From: FCB group bacterium
GTDB lineage: Bacteria; Fidelibacterota; Marinisomatia; Marinisomatales; JAADGP01
Assembly: GCA_013152315.1 (NCBI GenBank)
Contig: JAADGP010000064.1
Location: 1 to 45,440 of the forward strand
Length of the DNA stretch: 45,440 nt
Direction of reading: 5' to 3'
Both the position numbers and the translations under genes were made by a program. Of the stretch, positions 1 to 9,290 are shown piece after piece. Under the pieces are notes generated by a model. The model made no database searches, was not told the DNA's origin, and saw only the letters and a program-made list of their open reading frames with translations. The first letter of the stretch is position 1, and each line of letters begins with the position of its first letter.

Positions 1-485
1 AATCCACCCTTCAGCCGGTGTTGAGTAATATTAAAGATCGCTTGTTCCGCCGAATCCAGGATTTCATCGACGGATTGACGGTCATCGTAGGCTTCCTTTG
101 ACAGGTCATGGGCTAAAAGAATCAATTGCCGAAGCAGGGCTTTTTCCAACACAATCTTGGCGTAGCCCTCAATATTTGCTACCGTGGGAACGGTTTCCAT
201 TAAACCGGTGATGTAATAAGCGCCCCCCACGGCTTCCAATTCCTTATTTTTCCGCAAGCGATCGATGACGGAAATTGTGTCGATTGGTTCACCTTCGTTA
301 AAAAGCGCAACCATGGTGGAAAATATTTTACTGTGAGCGCTTTTATAGAAATGATTGGGGCCAACCCATTGCATCGCCTTACTGACCGCTTCCTTGCTGG
401 TTAACATACTGCCCAACACCGCCTGTTCGGCCTCAAGCGATTGCGGTTGTACCGATATCGATATTCTTTCGTCGTTTCGGGCCAA
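1..485 (-). CDS. dnaB: Replicative DNA helicase DnaB, N-terminal part (gene runs off the left edge)
   Basis: The reverse strand opens with a TTG codon at 485, two bases after the stop of the upstream uracil-DNA glycosylase gene, with a GGGAAG-type ribosome site inside that gene. The readable 161 residues begin MARNDERISISVQPQS and continue with the DnaB N-terminal signature LEAEQAVLGSML, then RLRKNKELEAVGG and YYITGLMETVPTVANIEGYA. This is the helical N-terminal domain that forms the hexamer collar and contacts DnaG. The RecA-like ATPase domain lies outside the window. DnaB unwinds DNA at the replication fork. The identification rests on the N-terminal domain alone but matches the family closely. 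An intein or other C-terminal peculiarity cannot be excluded. Confidence 0.93.
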   Translation of the reverse strand, partial: MARNDERISISVQPQSLEAEQAVLGSMLTSKEAVSKAMQWVGPNHFYKSAHSKIFSTMVALFNEGEPIDTISVIDRLRKNKELEAVGGAYYITGLMETVPTVANIEGYAKIVLEKALLRQLILLAHDLSKEAYDDRQSVDEILDSAEQAIFNITQHRLKGG

Positions 486-487
486 GT

Positions 488-1168
488 TTAGCTCTTCCCT
501 TCCAGAATGGATTGAACCCATTTAAAATCTTCCCAGGCCGGATATTTCAAAGCCTGGTTCCGTAATAACGCCGCCGGATGATAGGTTACGATCAGGGGGA
601 TTCCCTGATAATCATGCAATTTCCCACGCATTTCCTTTAACATTAATTCCTGTTTTAAAAGCGTCTTTCCGGCAATTCTCCCTAAGGCCACTATTAAACG
701 TGGTTTGATGACTTCGATCTGGTGGATCAGATAGGGCTCACACAATTCAACTTCCGATGGCAAAGGATCACGATTGTTTGGCGGACGACATTTTAATACG
801 TTGCAAATAAATACATCTTTTGTCCGGCTACGCTTGATGGCAGCCAATATTTTATCCAGTAATTTTCCGGCCCGTCCAACAAAAGGTTCCCCCAGGCGGT
901 CCTCTTCCGCTCCGGGAGCTTCGCCGACCAACATCAGCCGGGCATTGGGGTCCCCTACACCGAAAACGAAGTTTTTCCTCGTTTCACCCAACGGACATTT
1001 AAGACAAGCGCTGATTTCCTGTTTATACTCAGCTAATAATTGAGCCCGGTCCTCCCCATTTTGCTCACCTGTTTCGTTCACGACCGTGTGAATAAATAGT
1101 TCTTTGCCATATAATGATTGTGTTTGTTCGAGGTAACGGCGAATAAGGTCATGGGACGTAACTGCCAT
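488..1168 (-). CDS. Family 4 (Fe-S) uracil-DNA glycosylase
   Basis: A 226-residue protein that removes uracil from DNA to start base-excision repair. It carries the family-4 glycosylase motif GEAPGAEED (about residues 82-90), followed by [12 protein letters not shown] and the C-terminal motif HPAALLR (about 197-203). Four cysteines (about 55, 58, 127 and 143) are placed as expected for the 4Fe-4S cluster of this family. The first 45 residues are less conserved and may be a linker. The gene sits between the rpoZ-like gene (7 bases upstream) and dnaB (2 bases downstream), so it probably shares a transcript with the gmk cluster. It may be annotated elsewhere as a 'phage SPO1 DNA polymerase-related protein', an old name for the same family. 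Confidence 0.93.
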   Translation of the reverse strand: MAVTSHDLIRRYLEQTQSLYGKELFIHTVVNETGEQNGEDRAQLLAEYKQEISACLKCPLGETRKNFVFGVGDPNARLMLVGEAPGAEEDRLGEPFVGRAGKLLDKILAAIKRSRTKDVFICNVLKCRPPNNRDPLPSEVELCEPYLIHQIEVIKPRLIVALGRIAGKTLLKQELMLKEMRGKLHDYQGIPLIVTYHPAALLRNQALKYPAWEDFKWVQSILEGKS

Positions 1169-1174
1169 CAGCCG

Positions 1175-1459
1175 CTATTCGGTCTCCTCTTCGGCAGCCC
1201 TGTGCCAGGTTAATTCACCGTTCAGGAATTCCCTTACGGCAATGGTGGTCGGTTTTTCTAATTCCTGATAATCTTCGGGATCAATCTCAGGTACATGATC
1301 GAACACTCCAAAATCTTCTTCACGCGTTCCCTTCATCGCCGCCTCCACCATACGGTCCCGCAATATTTGTCTTGCCCGTATTGACATAACGACAACCGCT
1401 TCATAAATATCTTCGGTTTGTTCCTCTAATTTTCTTACTGAAATCGGTTCAAGTCCCAT
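1175..1459 (-). CDS. rpoZ: RNA polymerase omega / Rpb6-like subunit
   Basis: A 94-residue protein starting MGLEPISVRKLEEQ. The core YEAVVVMSIRARQI resembles the omega/Rpb6 helix that clamps the beta-prime C-terminus. Omega helps assemble and stabilise RNA polymerase. The gene begins with ATG directly after the gmk stop codon. The gmk-rpoZ order is widespread in bacteria and supports the call. The C-terminal half is strongly acidic and includes HVPEIDPEDYQELEKPTTIA, a pattern seen in the divergent omega proteins of FCB-group bacteria. The family is short and weakly conserved, so synteny carries much of the weight. Confidence 0.8.
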   Translation of the reverse strand: MGLEPISVRKLEEQTEDIYEAVVVMSIRARQILRDRMVEAAMKGTREEDFGVFDHVPEIDPEDYQELEKPTTIAVREFLNGELTWHRAAEEETE

Positions 1460-2029
1460 TCAGCACTCCTTTTGTTTTGTTTGCGAGTTGATAATTGAAA
1501 TTAATTTTTCCGTGGCATCGTTTATATTATCATTCACCACAACATAATCAAAGCGATCTTTGTAAGCCAGTTCGGTCTTAAGACGTTCCATCCGTTTTTT
1601 AATTCTTTCTTCCGAATCGGTTCCCCTGCGATGCAATCTTACTTTCAATTCCTCGATGCTTGGCGGCATTATAAAAATAGTGACGGTTCGGGAAGGATAC
1701 ATCTCTTTTATCGACATGGCCCCCTTAACATCCACTTCCAACAACAATAACTTACCGGTGGCAACGGCCTCGTCCACTGTTTTTTTCATTGTGCCGTAAA
1801 AATAGCCATGGACGTTTTCGTACTCAACCAACTCGTTTTTATCGATCAATTCACGAAATTCCTTTTCGGTAAGGAAATAATAATCGTACCCGTCTCGTTC
1901 ATAGTCCCGTTTCGGACGCGTCGTGCAGGAAACGGAAAACTGAATCTCCGGGTTCCGCCGTTGCAACTCCCGGCAAAGGGTTGTTTTCCCGGACCCGGAA
2001 GGAGCGGATATTGCGATCAGGTTCTTCAT
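1460..2029 (-). CDS. gmk: Guanylate kinase
   Basis: A 189-residue kinase that converts GMP (or dGMP) and ATP to GDP and ADP in the cytosol. The P-loop SAPSGSGKTTL lies near residues 8-18. It is followed by the GMP-binding segment SVSCTTRPKRDYERDGYDYY and the lid region RLHRRGTDSEERIKKRM. The length is normal for the family. Its ATG overlaps the yicC stop codon in an ATGA junction, and its own stop abuts the start of the rpoZ-like gene. The three genes are therefore almost certainly translated from one message. Nothing is missing from the active site as far as the motifs show. Confidence 0.97.
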   Translation of the reverse strand: MKNLIAISAPSGSGKTTLCRELQRRNPEIQFSVSCTTRPKRDYERDGYDYYFLTEKEFRELIDKNELVEYENVHGYFYGTMKKTVDEAVATGKLLLLEVDVKGAMSIKEMYPSRTVTIFIMPPSIEELKVRLHRRGTDSEERIKKRMERLKTELAYKDRFDYVVVNDNINDATEKLISIINSQTKQKEC

Positions 2030-2883
2030 AATACGTTTTGCACCTGTTCCCGTATTTTTTCCACCTCGTCTTTCAGATCAATAACCAGTTTGGTAATCTC
2101 GACATTCGTGCTTTTGGCTCCGATAGTATTTATTTCCCGGCCGATTTCCTGCAGCAGGAAATTCATCCGCTTGCCCACCGGTTTTTCCGGTTCGAGAAAA
2201 TTGAGAAATTGGTGAAAATGACTCTCACAACGCACAATTTCTTCGGTGATGTCTGCCTTTTCAGCCAAAATCGCGATTTCAACGGCCAAGCGATTCTCAT
2301 CAACCGGCGCCTTGCCCAACAGTTGTTGAATTCTTACCTGGTATTGTTCCCTTTTTTCGACCGCTATCGTCTTTGCCAGTTCTTTTAGTCGATCAAGTAG
2401 ATTCTGCAGATTCCGTACCCGATCCTCAAGATCTTTTTGGATTTTTGCCCCTTCCGCAACACGCATCTCTTCGGTCTGTGAAAGCGCTTTATTAAGCGCT
2501 TTCATCACATATTGTGTATTTACCGTTTCAACTTGTTTGGCAATAAATAAATCATTGGCCGAAAATACGTCACCCATTTCAAGATGACGACCGTATTCCC
2601 TTTGAATCATCAACAAAATATTCTCAATGGCTTCGAAGCGCTTCCGATTGAAAACCAATGTGCCGCTCGACCCGTTGGGTAGAGCTATATTAATCTGGAT
2701 ACTACCTCTCTGCAACACCTCGCCGACCCGGTCCCGTATCTTCGCCTCCAGAACAGGGTTCTGCTCAATCCCCCGGATTTTCAAATCCAAATACCGGGAA
2801 TTAACAGCCCGAACCGTAATGGTCACTTCATCCTCTCCACGGCCCGCTTTACCAAGGCCGAAACCTGTCATGCTTTTTATCAT
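2026..2883 (-). CDS. yicC: YicC family endoribonuclease-like protein
   Basis: About 285 residues beginning MIKSMTGFG, the hallmark start of YicC proteins. The conserved C-terminal part (DUF1732) includes EIGREINTIGAKS and ends KDEVEKIREQVQNVL. Family members in E. coli and B. subtilis are reported as RNA-processing endonucleases, the E. coli protein being linked to turnover of a small RNA. ATG at 2883 is chosen over a TTG one codon upstream because it gives the canonical start and leaves an AGG ribosome site at a usable distance. The gene leads the yicC-gmk-rpoZ cluster, a common arrangement. The middle of the protein is predicted to be helical and charged. Confidence 0.93.
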   Translation of the reverse strand: MIKSMTGFGLGKAGRGEDEVTITVRAVNSRYLDLKIRGIEQNPVLEAKIRDRVGEVLQRGSIQINIALPNGSSGTLVFNRKRFEAIENILLMIQREYGRHLEMGDVFSANDLFIAKQVETVNTQYVMKALNKALSQTEEMRVAEGAKIQKDLEDRVRNLQNLLDRLKELAKTIAVEKREQYQVRIQQLLGKAPVDENRLAVEIAILAEKADITEEIVRCESHFHQFLNFLEPEKPVGKRMNFLLQEIGREINTIGAKSTNVEITKLVIDLKDEVEKIREQVQNVL

Positions 2884-3096
2884 CAATGCCTTTTTTGAAA
2901 ACCTTTAAAGTTACTGATTTTTAATAAATTCAAACAATTAACAAAATAAATATTTCAAGTATTCCGCCGCTTGTCAAATGGGGCGATTGCAATGGTATTG
3001 ACCGTACCCAAATGCTTATTATGGAATAATTTCAACGGATGGTTAAGCACTCAAATAATACTTAACAACGCCTGGTCTTCGATGTAAAAAATATTG

Positions 3097-4161
3097 TTAT
3101 AACAACGATCGTAACCACCGCGGGTCAACCGAGAAGGAAATCAGGTGGGAATTCCCCAAGCCCGATGAGGGTGGCTCCAATTGAAAAGCGTAATCGATCG
3201 TGAATGAACTCCATTCCATTCCCAATCCGCTGGTAATGGTCGCAATATCATTTCTCCCGAATCGCAATAGCAATTTGTCTTTTATCCTGACTTCCGCCCC
3301 CAAACGATAATTGCCTCCCATGCCCTTTATCCGAAAATCATCATCCAGCGAACGGCCGTTTCCGTTTATTACCATGTCCCCGCTGATGGTTACCTTAACC
3401 GGGATAAACGGTACTTGGGCCACTTGGGAAATCCCGGCCACGAAACCGGGTAATGTCCTCTCGGTAATTCCGTTTTCCCAGACCAACCACGAGGTTGTGA
3501 CATCTTTTATCACCAATCCCAGTTGGGCGCCGGACCATAAAGGTCTTTTCAGACCCAAATCAATTCCAAAACCACTACCATAGTATTCGCCCAAGGAATG
3601 AAATAAACCCTTTATCCCCACCCCGAACATAGTCGATTTTATTTTCCAGACGGTGCTTAAATATACTCCCCATTGTCGCTGATTAAACCGCTTCAGCTTG
3701 TCCTCATTCAACCGTTCGCCTTCGTCCAGGATTCCATTGCCCTCGCCGGCATCCTGGGTCCCGGGAATACCATCCAATCCCCAATCCAACAGCAAACCCC
3801 GGGTATCGGGAATATTCGTCACGCTTTCATGCAACAGGACCATTTCAATCGGTCTTCGCGCGGACGTATGTAACGAAAAGGCCGCCAGGTCACTATTTAC
3901 GATTCCCGCGAAGCGACTTTGATGCGCATACGTGAAAAACCGGTCGCTTTCTTCATCATAATGAGCCGGGTTCCACAGGATACTGGGAATCCCCGATCCA
4001 TTTCCCGTCTGCGCCCCTCCCAGCGCTATGGACCGCGCGTTTCCGGCCTGTTTGAACAACTGCCAACCATATTTCACCCATACGGCCTGGGCAAAAGCCA
4101 CCTGGATAAACATTACGCTGATCAGGAAACTTATGACTATTGAGGTCTTGATTGTTTTCAT
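3097..4161 (-). CDS. PorV/PorQ-family outer-membrane beta-barrel protein
   Basis: About 354 residues with an N-terminal signal peptide (IVISFLISVMFIQVAFAQA). The mature start, WQLFKQAGNARSIALGGAQT, is followed by GIPSILWNPA. The pattern of a conserved Ala/Gly turn then 'WNPA' is typical of PorV/PorQ (FadL-like) barrels, which in Bacteroidetes shuttle or anchor type IX secretion cargo. The rest alternates short beta strands (for example LLLRFGRNDIATITSGLGMEW) and ends in aromatic residues, as expected for a 14-stranded barrel. An internal insertion GLDGIPGTQDAGEGNGILDEG (with GTQDAGEGNGILDEGE inside it) resembles Ca-binding acidic loops. The gene stands between mutS and yicC on the same strand. 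No other type IX component is in the window, so a role in that system is inference. Confidence 0.8.
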   Translation of the reverse strand: MKTIKTSIVISFLISVMFIQVAFAQAVWVKYGWQLFKQAGNARSIALGGAQTGNGSGIPSILWNPAHYDEESDRFFTYAHQSRFAGIVNSDLAAFSLHTSARRPIEMVLLHESVTNIPDTRGLLLDWGLDGIPGTQDAGEGNGILDEGERLNEDKLKRFNQRQWGVYLSTVWKIKSTMFGVGIKGLFHSLGEYYGSGFGIDLGLKRPLWSGAQLGLVIKDVTTSWLVWENGITERTLPGFVAGISQVAQVPFIPVKVTISGDMVINGNGRSLDDDFRIKGMGGNYRLGAEVRIKDKLLLRFGRNDIATITSGLGMEWSSFTIDYAFQLEPPSSGLGNSHLISFSVDPRWLRSLL

Positions 4162-4242
4162 CAATCGGATAATTCAGTCCGGCAGGAACGAAGGATTAGG
4201 CTCACTCTCCGATAAATGGAGCCAACAATTACCAATGACCGG

Positions 4243-6840
4243 TTATAAACCATGTTCTCTTTTCATCTCATCCAATGCCTGAAGGGCCTGCATGGGGGTC
4301 ATGTTTTCGACATCCAGATTTTTTAATGCGGCTTTCAACTTACTCTCCTGTTGCTCGAAAATCGATAATTGATTGGACGTCTCAGGCAAGGGTTTGGTTC
4401 CCATTGAATCCTGGTTTTGGTCCAGATGATAGTTCAGGATTTCCGTTGCGCGATGTAATACCGTGTTGGGCAACCCCGCCATCCGGGCCACATGGATGCC
4501 ATAGCTTTTATCTCCGGCGCCGGGGAGTATTTTTCGCAGAAACACAATTTTATCACCGAATTCCCTGACCGCCGCGTGATGGTTTTCCAGTCGCTCCAGC
4601 GTGTTCTCCAACTCAGTCAATTCATGATAATGGGTTGCGAAGAGAGTGCGCGCGGCCACGTTGGGAGTGTTGTGAAGATATTCCGTAATCGACCATGCCA
4701 GGGCCAGGCCGTCATAGGTTGCTGTACCGCGTCCTATTTCATCTAATAGAATAAGGCTGCGGGAAGTGGCGTTGTTTAAAATATTCGCCGCCTCATTCAT
4801 CTCCACGAGAAAAGTACTTTCACCGCCCGCCAGGTTATCGCTGGCTCCCACCCGCGTAAACAACTTGTCGACAATACCCACGGTGGCCTTACGGGCCGGC
4901 ACAAACGAACCGATCTGGGCCATCAAAACCAATAATCCCACCTGGCGCAGGTACGTCGATTTCCCCGCCATATTAGGTCCCGTAATCAAATGAATCTGAC
5001 TTGTCCGGGTGTCCATCTTCAAATCGTTCGGAATAAATCGTTCCGTCGGCGGTAACAATTTCTCCACCACCGGATGACGGCCGCCTTCAATGACCAGGAC
5101 AGGCTCCTGCACCAATCGGGGCCGAACATAGTGGTTGTTCAGAGCCACCAGGGCAAGGGCAGACAACAGATCAAGACGGTTAAAAACGCGGGCATTCATC
5201 TGGATTATATCGGCGGATTGCAGTATCGTTCGGCATAATTCATCAAATATTCGTATTTCTATCTCTTCGATCCGGGATTCGGCGGATAGTATTTTTTCCT
5301 CGTACTTCTTTAACTCCGGCGTAATGTACCGCTCGGAATTCACTAACGTTTGTTTACGGATATATTCTTCAGGGACTTTTTCCTGGTGGGTCTTGGTCAC
5401 TTCAATATAATAACCAAAAACTTTATTGTAACCGATCTTAAGCGACGGAATACCGGTTCTTGTTCGTTCCGTGTTCTGCAATTCGGCAATCCATTGCTTG
5501 CCGCCAAAAGCCAATTGCCGCAATTCATCCAACTCTTCGTCAATGCCATCGGCGATGATCTGACCCGGTTTCATCTGTGCCGGGGCATCGGGCCGCACGA
5601 TCTTCAGAATCAGGTCCACAATATCGGAGGTGTCGGAGAACCGCTCCGCCAATCGAATAAGCGCCTGGTTGTTGCTATTCCTGAGCAACCGGCAAATTTC
5701 GGGGATTTTACCGAGGCTGTTGCCCAGGGCCAGCACATCCCGGGGGGAAGCTTTGTACTTGTTAATTTTTCCAATGACACGCTCGATATCAATGATTTGC
5801 TTCAGTTCTTCGCGAATCGTATTCAGCAGCCGCTTTGATTTCACAAATCCTTCAACCACGTCCAGGCGTCCCTGCAACCGGGGGATATCCAAGAGCGGTT
5901 GATACAGCCAATGTTTTAATAATCGGCCGCCCCCGGCCGTGATCGTGGTATCCAATACGTCGATCAGGGTCCCGTGCGTGCCCTGCGTCGCCAGCGATTT
6001 GAATACTTCCAGATTTTTAACCGTAAATCCGTCCAACCCCATGATTCCTTCATCCAACACCGGTTGAACACGGGTTACGTGTTCCAGCGAACTATTGAGG
6101 GTATTACGGATGTGGTAAAAGACTACTCCCCCGGCGGTAATCCCCAGCGGATAATTTTCACAACCGAAACCCTTTAACGTGGTGGTGCGAAAATGTTCGG
6201 TTAACGTGCGGTAACTTTGATCGAAGGTAAAAAGCCAGTCCTCCACGGTTGTGACAAACGGTTTCAGATCACGGTACCAATCGGATGTGGAATACGTAAT
6301 ATTTTCACCCAAGATTACTTCCCGGGGAGAGAACTTGCGCAACGCTTCCAATAGCCGGGTTTGATCACTTTCACCAATGAAAAAATCCCCGGTGGATTGA
6401 TCCAGCACGGCATACCCTACCCGATCGCGGTGAAAGTGCAAACCGACAATAAAATGATTGGATTTCTGACTCAGGGCCTGGTCGGAAGTAATGGTTCCCG
6501 GCGTGACGACTTCAATAACTTCACGTTTGACGATTCCCTTCGCCAATTTGGGATCTTCAACCTGTTCGCAAATTGCGACCCGGTGTCCGGCATTTACCAG
6601 TTTTGGGAGGTAATTATCAAGAGCATGGTGAGGAAATCCCGCCAGGGGGATATCAGCGGCCGCCCCGTTCGCCCGTTTGGTCAGGACAATACCGAGCACC
6701 TTGGCCGTGATTTTGGCGTCTTCCAGAAAGGTTTCGTAAAAGTCGCCCATTCTGAATAATACAATACTGTCCGGATACTGGTTTTTCACCTCCAGGTATT
6801 GTTTCATCAACGGTGTGCCTGCTGGTATCGACTTTGACAT
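4243..6840 (-). CDS. mutS: DNA mismatch repair ATPase MutS
   Basis: About 865 residues. The N-terminal mismatch-binding domain contains PLMKQYLEVKNQYPDSIVLF followed by the Phe-X-Glu element in MGDFYETF. Connector, lever and clamp domains follow. The C-terminal ATPase has Walker A GPNMAGKSTYLRQVG, Walker B LILLDEIGRGT and the downstream ATHYHELTELE histidine motif. MutS recognises mismatches and recruits MutL. The ATG at 6840 gives MSKSIPAGTP and the normal family length. A TTG at 6876 would add 12 poorly conserved residues. The tail region with MTPMQALQALDEMKREHGL is the usual end of MutS1. mutL is not in the window. The gene lies 134 bases downstream of selB on the same strand. Confidence 0.97.
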   Translation of the reverse strand: MSKSIPAGTPLMKQYLEVKNQYPDSIVLFRMGDFYETFLEDAKITAKVLGIVLTKRANGAAADIPLAGFPHHALDNYLPKLVNAGHRVAICEQVEDPKLAKGIVKREVIEVVTPGTITSDQALSQKSNHFIVGLHFHRDRVGYAVLDQSTGDFFIGESDQTRLLEALRKFSPREVILGENITYSTSDWYRDLKPFVTTVEDWLFTFDQSYRTLTEHFRTTTLKGFGCENYPLGITAGGVVFYHIRNTLNSSLEHVTRVQPVLDEGIMGLDGFTVKNLEVFKSLATQGTHGTLIDVLDTTITAGGGRLLKHWLYQPLLDIPRLQGRLDVVEGFVKSKRLLNTIREELKQIIDIERVIGKINKYKASPRDVLALGNSLGKIPEICRLLRNSNNQALIRLAERFSDTSDIVDLILKIVRPDAPAQMKPGQIIADGIDEELDELRQLAFGGKQWIAELQNTERTRTGIPSLKIGYNKVFGYYIEVTKTHQEKVPEEYIRKQTLVNSERYITPELKKYEEKILSAESRIEEIEIRIFDELCRTILQSADIIQMNARVFNRLDLLSALALVALNNHYVRPRLVQEPVLVIEGGRHPVVEKLLPPTERFIPNDLKMDTRTSQIHLITGPNMAGKSTYLRQVGLLVLMAQIGSFVPARKATVGIVDKLFTRVGASDNLAGGESTFLVEMNEAANILNNATSRSLILLDEIGRGTATYDGLALAWSITEYLHNTPNVAARTLFATHYHELTELENTLERLENHHAAVREFGDKIVFLRKILPGAGDKSYGIHVARMAGLPNTVLHRATEILNYHLDQNQDSMGTKPLPETSNQLSIFEQQESKLKAALKNLDVENMTPMQALQALDEMKREHGL

Positions 6841-6974
6841 CAGATTATTGCTTTCATCAGGACCGTAATTTAACAAGCTATCTCGTTTGTTGTTCGCACT
6901 TGCAAAGAATATTTCTTCCGTAATTTTTAGTTGCCAACGACTTTTCTGTCGGATATCGCGGCAAATTATCCAGG

Positions 6975-8879
6975 TTAATCGGTAATCTCAATACCCGAAT
7001 CCAGTTTCTCGCCCCGGATCCGCTCATTTCCTTCACGTTCGGTAAATCCGCGGGCATCCAAATATTCCAGTAAGGGGATGGCCGTCTTGCGCGTCAAGGA
7101 AGTAATGTCCTTAAAATCCGGTACCGTCAATTTTGAATGACCATCAAAAAACCGTCTTATTTCCGCGATCAATTCGTCAAAACGCCGGCAATCCAACCAT
7201 AATTCTCTTTGAATTTCCATTACCCGCCCCTGATTCTTTAACACATGCAGCAATTCCACGACACGCTGTTCATCCAAGTTCGTCGCCGAGGCGATCTCGG
7301 TCACTTTCAGGGACATAAACCGGGAACCATACAACAGGTCGGAAATGGCATCCGCTTTTCTCTGATCTTCACCGGTAAGCGCTATTTGATGACCGGCCAA
7401 CGCGTATCCGGCATCTTTACCAACTATTATCCCCTTCGACACCATGTTGTCCAGGACCCAATCACCCCATCGGTCGGACAGACCGAATTCCTGTTTTATC
7501 ACCTCACCACTGACCGACACGCGGTAAGGATTATCCCGGTGGAAATCATTCAGAAAACCTTCAATCGCCCCGGTCAGCCACTCCAGATCTTCGGGTTTGA
7601 ATACCAGGTCGTTTTCCGGAACGACCGATAATCCGTTGGTTTCTATCAAGGAACGAATCCACGCTTCCGGGTGATGAAACACCCGCGACCATTCCGCCAC
7701 CGTCCGGGGATGATCGCGAAAGCGTTCGATATATTGATTGAACCTCTCGTTAATCGGTGTTTTCAGCTTGGAAGCCCAATCCTTTATTGTTTTCCATTTC
7801 CCCACCGGTTGCGGATCCAGGATTTGACCGCCGCCAATTGTTTCCATGGGCGAATAGGAACGGAGGACGAAACGATCATCCATGGCGGCCACCATAGGTT
7901 TTTCCAGATGAATGATAATGTTCCCTGACTGCCCGCCCTTCAGTTCACCGCTGACAGTTTGTATTCGTCCCAACACCTGTGCTGTTCCTATGTGAACCCG
8001 GATTCGTTGCTTGGTTTTGAGTCGCCACCGCGTATGCGAAACCAGGGTCACCCGGGCAATCAAATGGCGTGTCGATTCCAGCCAACCGGGTGTTACCAAT
8101 TCGGACCCCCGCCAGAGTTGTTGTTTATCAACTCCCGCCAGATTAACCGCCGCCCGGTCGCCCTTAACCACGGCGGGAACGTTTTTCCCGTGGCTCTGGA
8201 GACCACGAACTTTTCCCTTAATACCCACCGGCAGACAAACCAATTCTTCCCCAACAGACAATTGTCCCGCGATGACGGTTCCGGTCACAACGGTACCAAA
8301 ACCGGTTTTGATGAATACACGATCTATGGGAAGCCGGAAGAACCCGCGGTCATCTTCCAGTTGAACCGCGGCCGCCTGTTCCAGTAACGCCGCCCTTAAT
8401 TCTGCTATCCCGGTTTCCGGTTTTACCGAAGTCCGTATGATCGGCGCGGATTCCAGAAACGTGCCCTTCACGGTCTCGCGGATTTCTTCTTCCACCATGT
8501 CAATCCACTCCTCATCATCCACCAGGTCGACTTTTGTGAGGGCGATTACACCCCTTGGTATTTGCAGTAAGGAAATGATCTGGAGATGTTCCCGCGTTTG
8601 GGGCATGATGCCATCATCGGCGGCAACAACCAACAGGGCGATATGAATGGTCGACACCCCCGCCACCATGTTGCGTATGAATTTTTCATGACCGGGGACG
8701 TCAATGATCGTAATGTTGTCATCCAAAAAAGCAAACCCCAGATCAATGGTCATGCCCCGGGCTTTTTCTTCCTCCAGCCGATCGGTATCGGTACCGGTAA
8801 GTGCTTTAACCAGGGCCGTTTTACCATGATCAATATGACCGGCTGTTCCAATGACTATCTGGGAAGGACGGTAATTCAC
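6975..8879 (-). CDS. selB: Selenocysteine-specific elongation factor SelB
   Basis: A 634-residue GTPase that delivers selenocysteyl-tRNA to UGA codons marked by a SECIS hairpin. It starts with GTG at 8879. The G1 motif is [13 protein letters not shown] (about residues 12-24), with [15 protein letters not shown] (switch I), [15 protein letters not shown] (G3) and ALTKVDLVD (G4). After the EF-Tu-like domains 2 and 3 come winged-helix repeats, which in the family bind the mRNA SECIS. Sec-specific SelB is distinguished from EF-Tu by this C-terminal extension of about 250 residues. It is the downstream partner of selA across a 411-base spacer. No selenoprotein gene was recognised nearby. Confidence 0.96.
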   Translation of the reverse strand: MNYRPSQIVIGTAGHIDHGKTALVKALTGTDTDRLEEEKARGMTIDLGFAFLDDNITIIDVPGHEKFIRNMVAGVSTIHIALLVVAADDGIMPQTREHLQIISLLQIPRGVIALTKVDLVDDEEWIDMVEEEIRETVKGTFLESAPIIRTSVKPETGIAELRAALLEQAAAVQLEDDRGFFRLPIDRVFIKTGFGTVVTGTVIAGQLSVGEELVCLPVGIKGKVRGLQSHGKNVPAVVKGDRAAVNLAGVDKQQLWRGSELVTPGWLESTRHLIARVTLVSHTRWRLKTKQRIRVHIGTAQVLGRIQTVSGELKGGQSGNIIIHLEKPMVAAMDDRFVLRSYSPMETIGGGQILDPQPVGKWKTIKDWASKLKTPINERFNQYIERFRDHPRTVAEWSRVFHHPEAWIRSLIETNGLSVVPENDLVFKPEDLEWLTGAIEGFLNDFHRDNPYRVSVSGEVIKQEFGLSDRWGDWVLDNMVSKGIIVGKDAGYALAGHQIALTGEDQRKADAISDLLYGSRFMSLKVTEIASATNLDEQRVVELLHVLKNQGRVMEIQRELWLDCRRFDELIAEIRRFFDGHSKLTVPDFKDITSLTRKTAIPLLEYLDARGFTEREGNERIRGEKLDSGIEITD

Positions 8880-9290
8880 GATTTTCTAAACACGGTTACC
8901 GAAGAAATGATGTTCATCCACCAAAGAATCGATTTGAGAAAGAGTAAATACAATAGTATTGTATTCTTAATCCTGGCAAGATCAATCCAACCTACCGGAA
9001 AGACGCGAGTCCGAAGAAGGACTGAACCTCTGATATAAAAAATGTCCCTTTCCGACATTGTAATCCGAATTTTCAAAGTTCCTCCCCTCCCGTAACCCAC
9101 GACTTCGTCGGGGCAGGCAGACGGGGACGTTGCTTCCGATCCACCGGCAGACACGTCCGTTAACCGTTGGATAAGACCGGTAATGTGGAAAATACAATCG
9201 TCCAGTAAATACTGTTTTTCCGATCACAATTGACTCCGGGGTTCTGTATTATTCCTGCTAAAATCCATTACAATCCATCTTACGGTAACC
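8880..9290. other. Gene-free selA-selB spacer rich in inverted repeats
   Basis: This 411-base stretch holds no convincing gene. It contains a 19-nt perfect palindrome (8947-8965, AATACAATA and TATTGTATT around a central G) and a 5-bp stem with a 6-nt loop (9008-9023, AGTCC and GGACT). It also has a 6-bp stem with a 7-nt loop (9041-9059, AATGTC and GACATT), and a GC-rich patch (9085-9160) with CGAC-TTC-GTCG and GGACGT/ACGTCC pairs. A weak 92-codon reading frame spans part of it and ends in a GTGA junction with selB, but its composition follows the repeats. A selenocysteine tRNA was sought on both strands and not found. Confidence 0.6.
8947..8965. promoter_or_regulatory. 19-nt AT-rich perfect palindrome upstream of selB (possible operator)
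   Basis: Arms AATACAATA and TATTGTATT flank a single G. The centre lies about 77 bases upstream of the selB GTG start. A perfect 9-bp-arm palindrome in this position is compatible with a dimeric repressor site, but no regulator is known for it and no promoter boxes are clear. Confidence 0.35.

Noticed and set aside
9040-9140. Possible selenocysteine tRNA with TTTCAAA as anticodon loop near 9072-9078
   Set aside because: Only four pairs form around the loop, there is no T-loop TTCRA motif at the right distance, no acceptor stem and no long D arm.
8876-9154. 92-codon minus-strand frame overlapping the selB start in a GTGA junction
   Set aside because: It runs across the hairpins and the GC-rich repeat-like patch. 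It has no recognisable domain, and its composition follows the repeats rather than a coding pattern.
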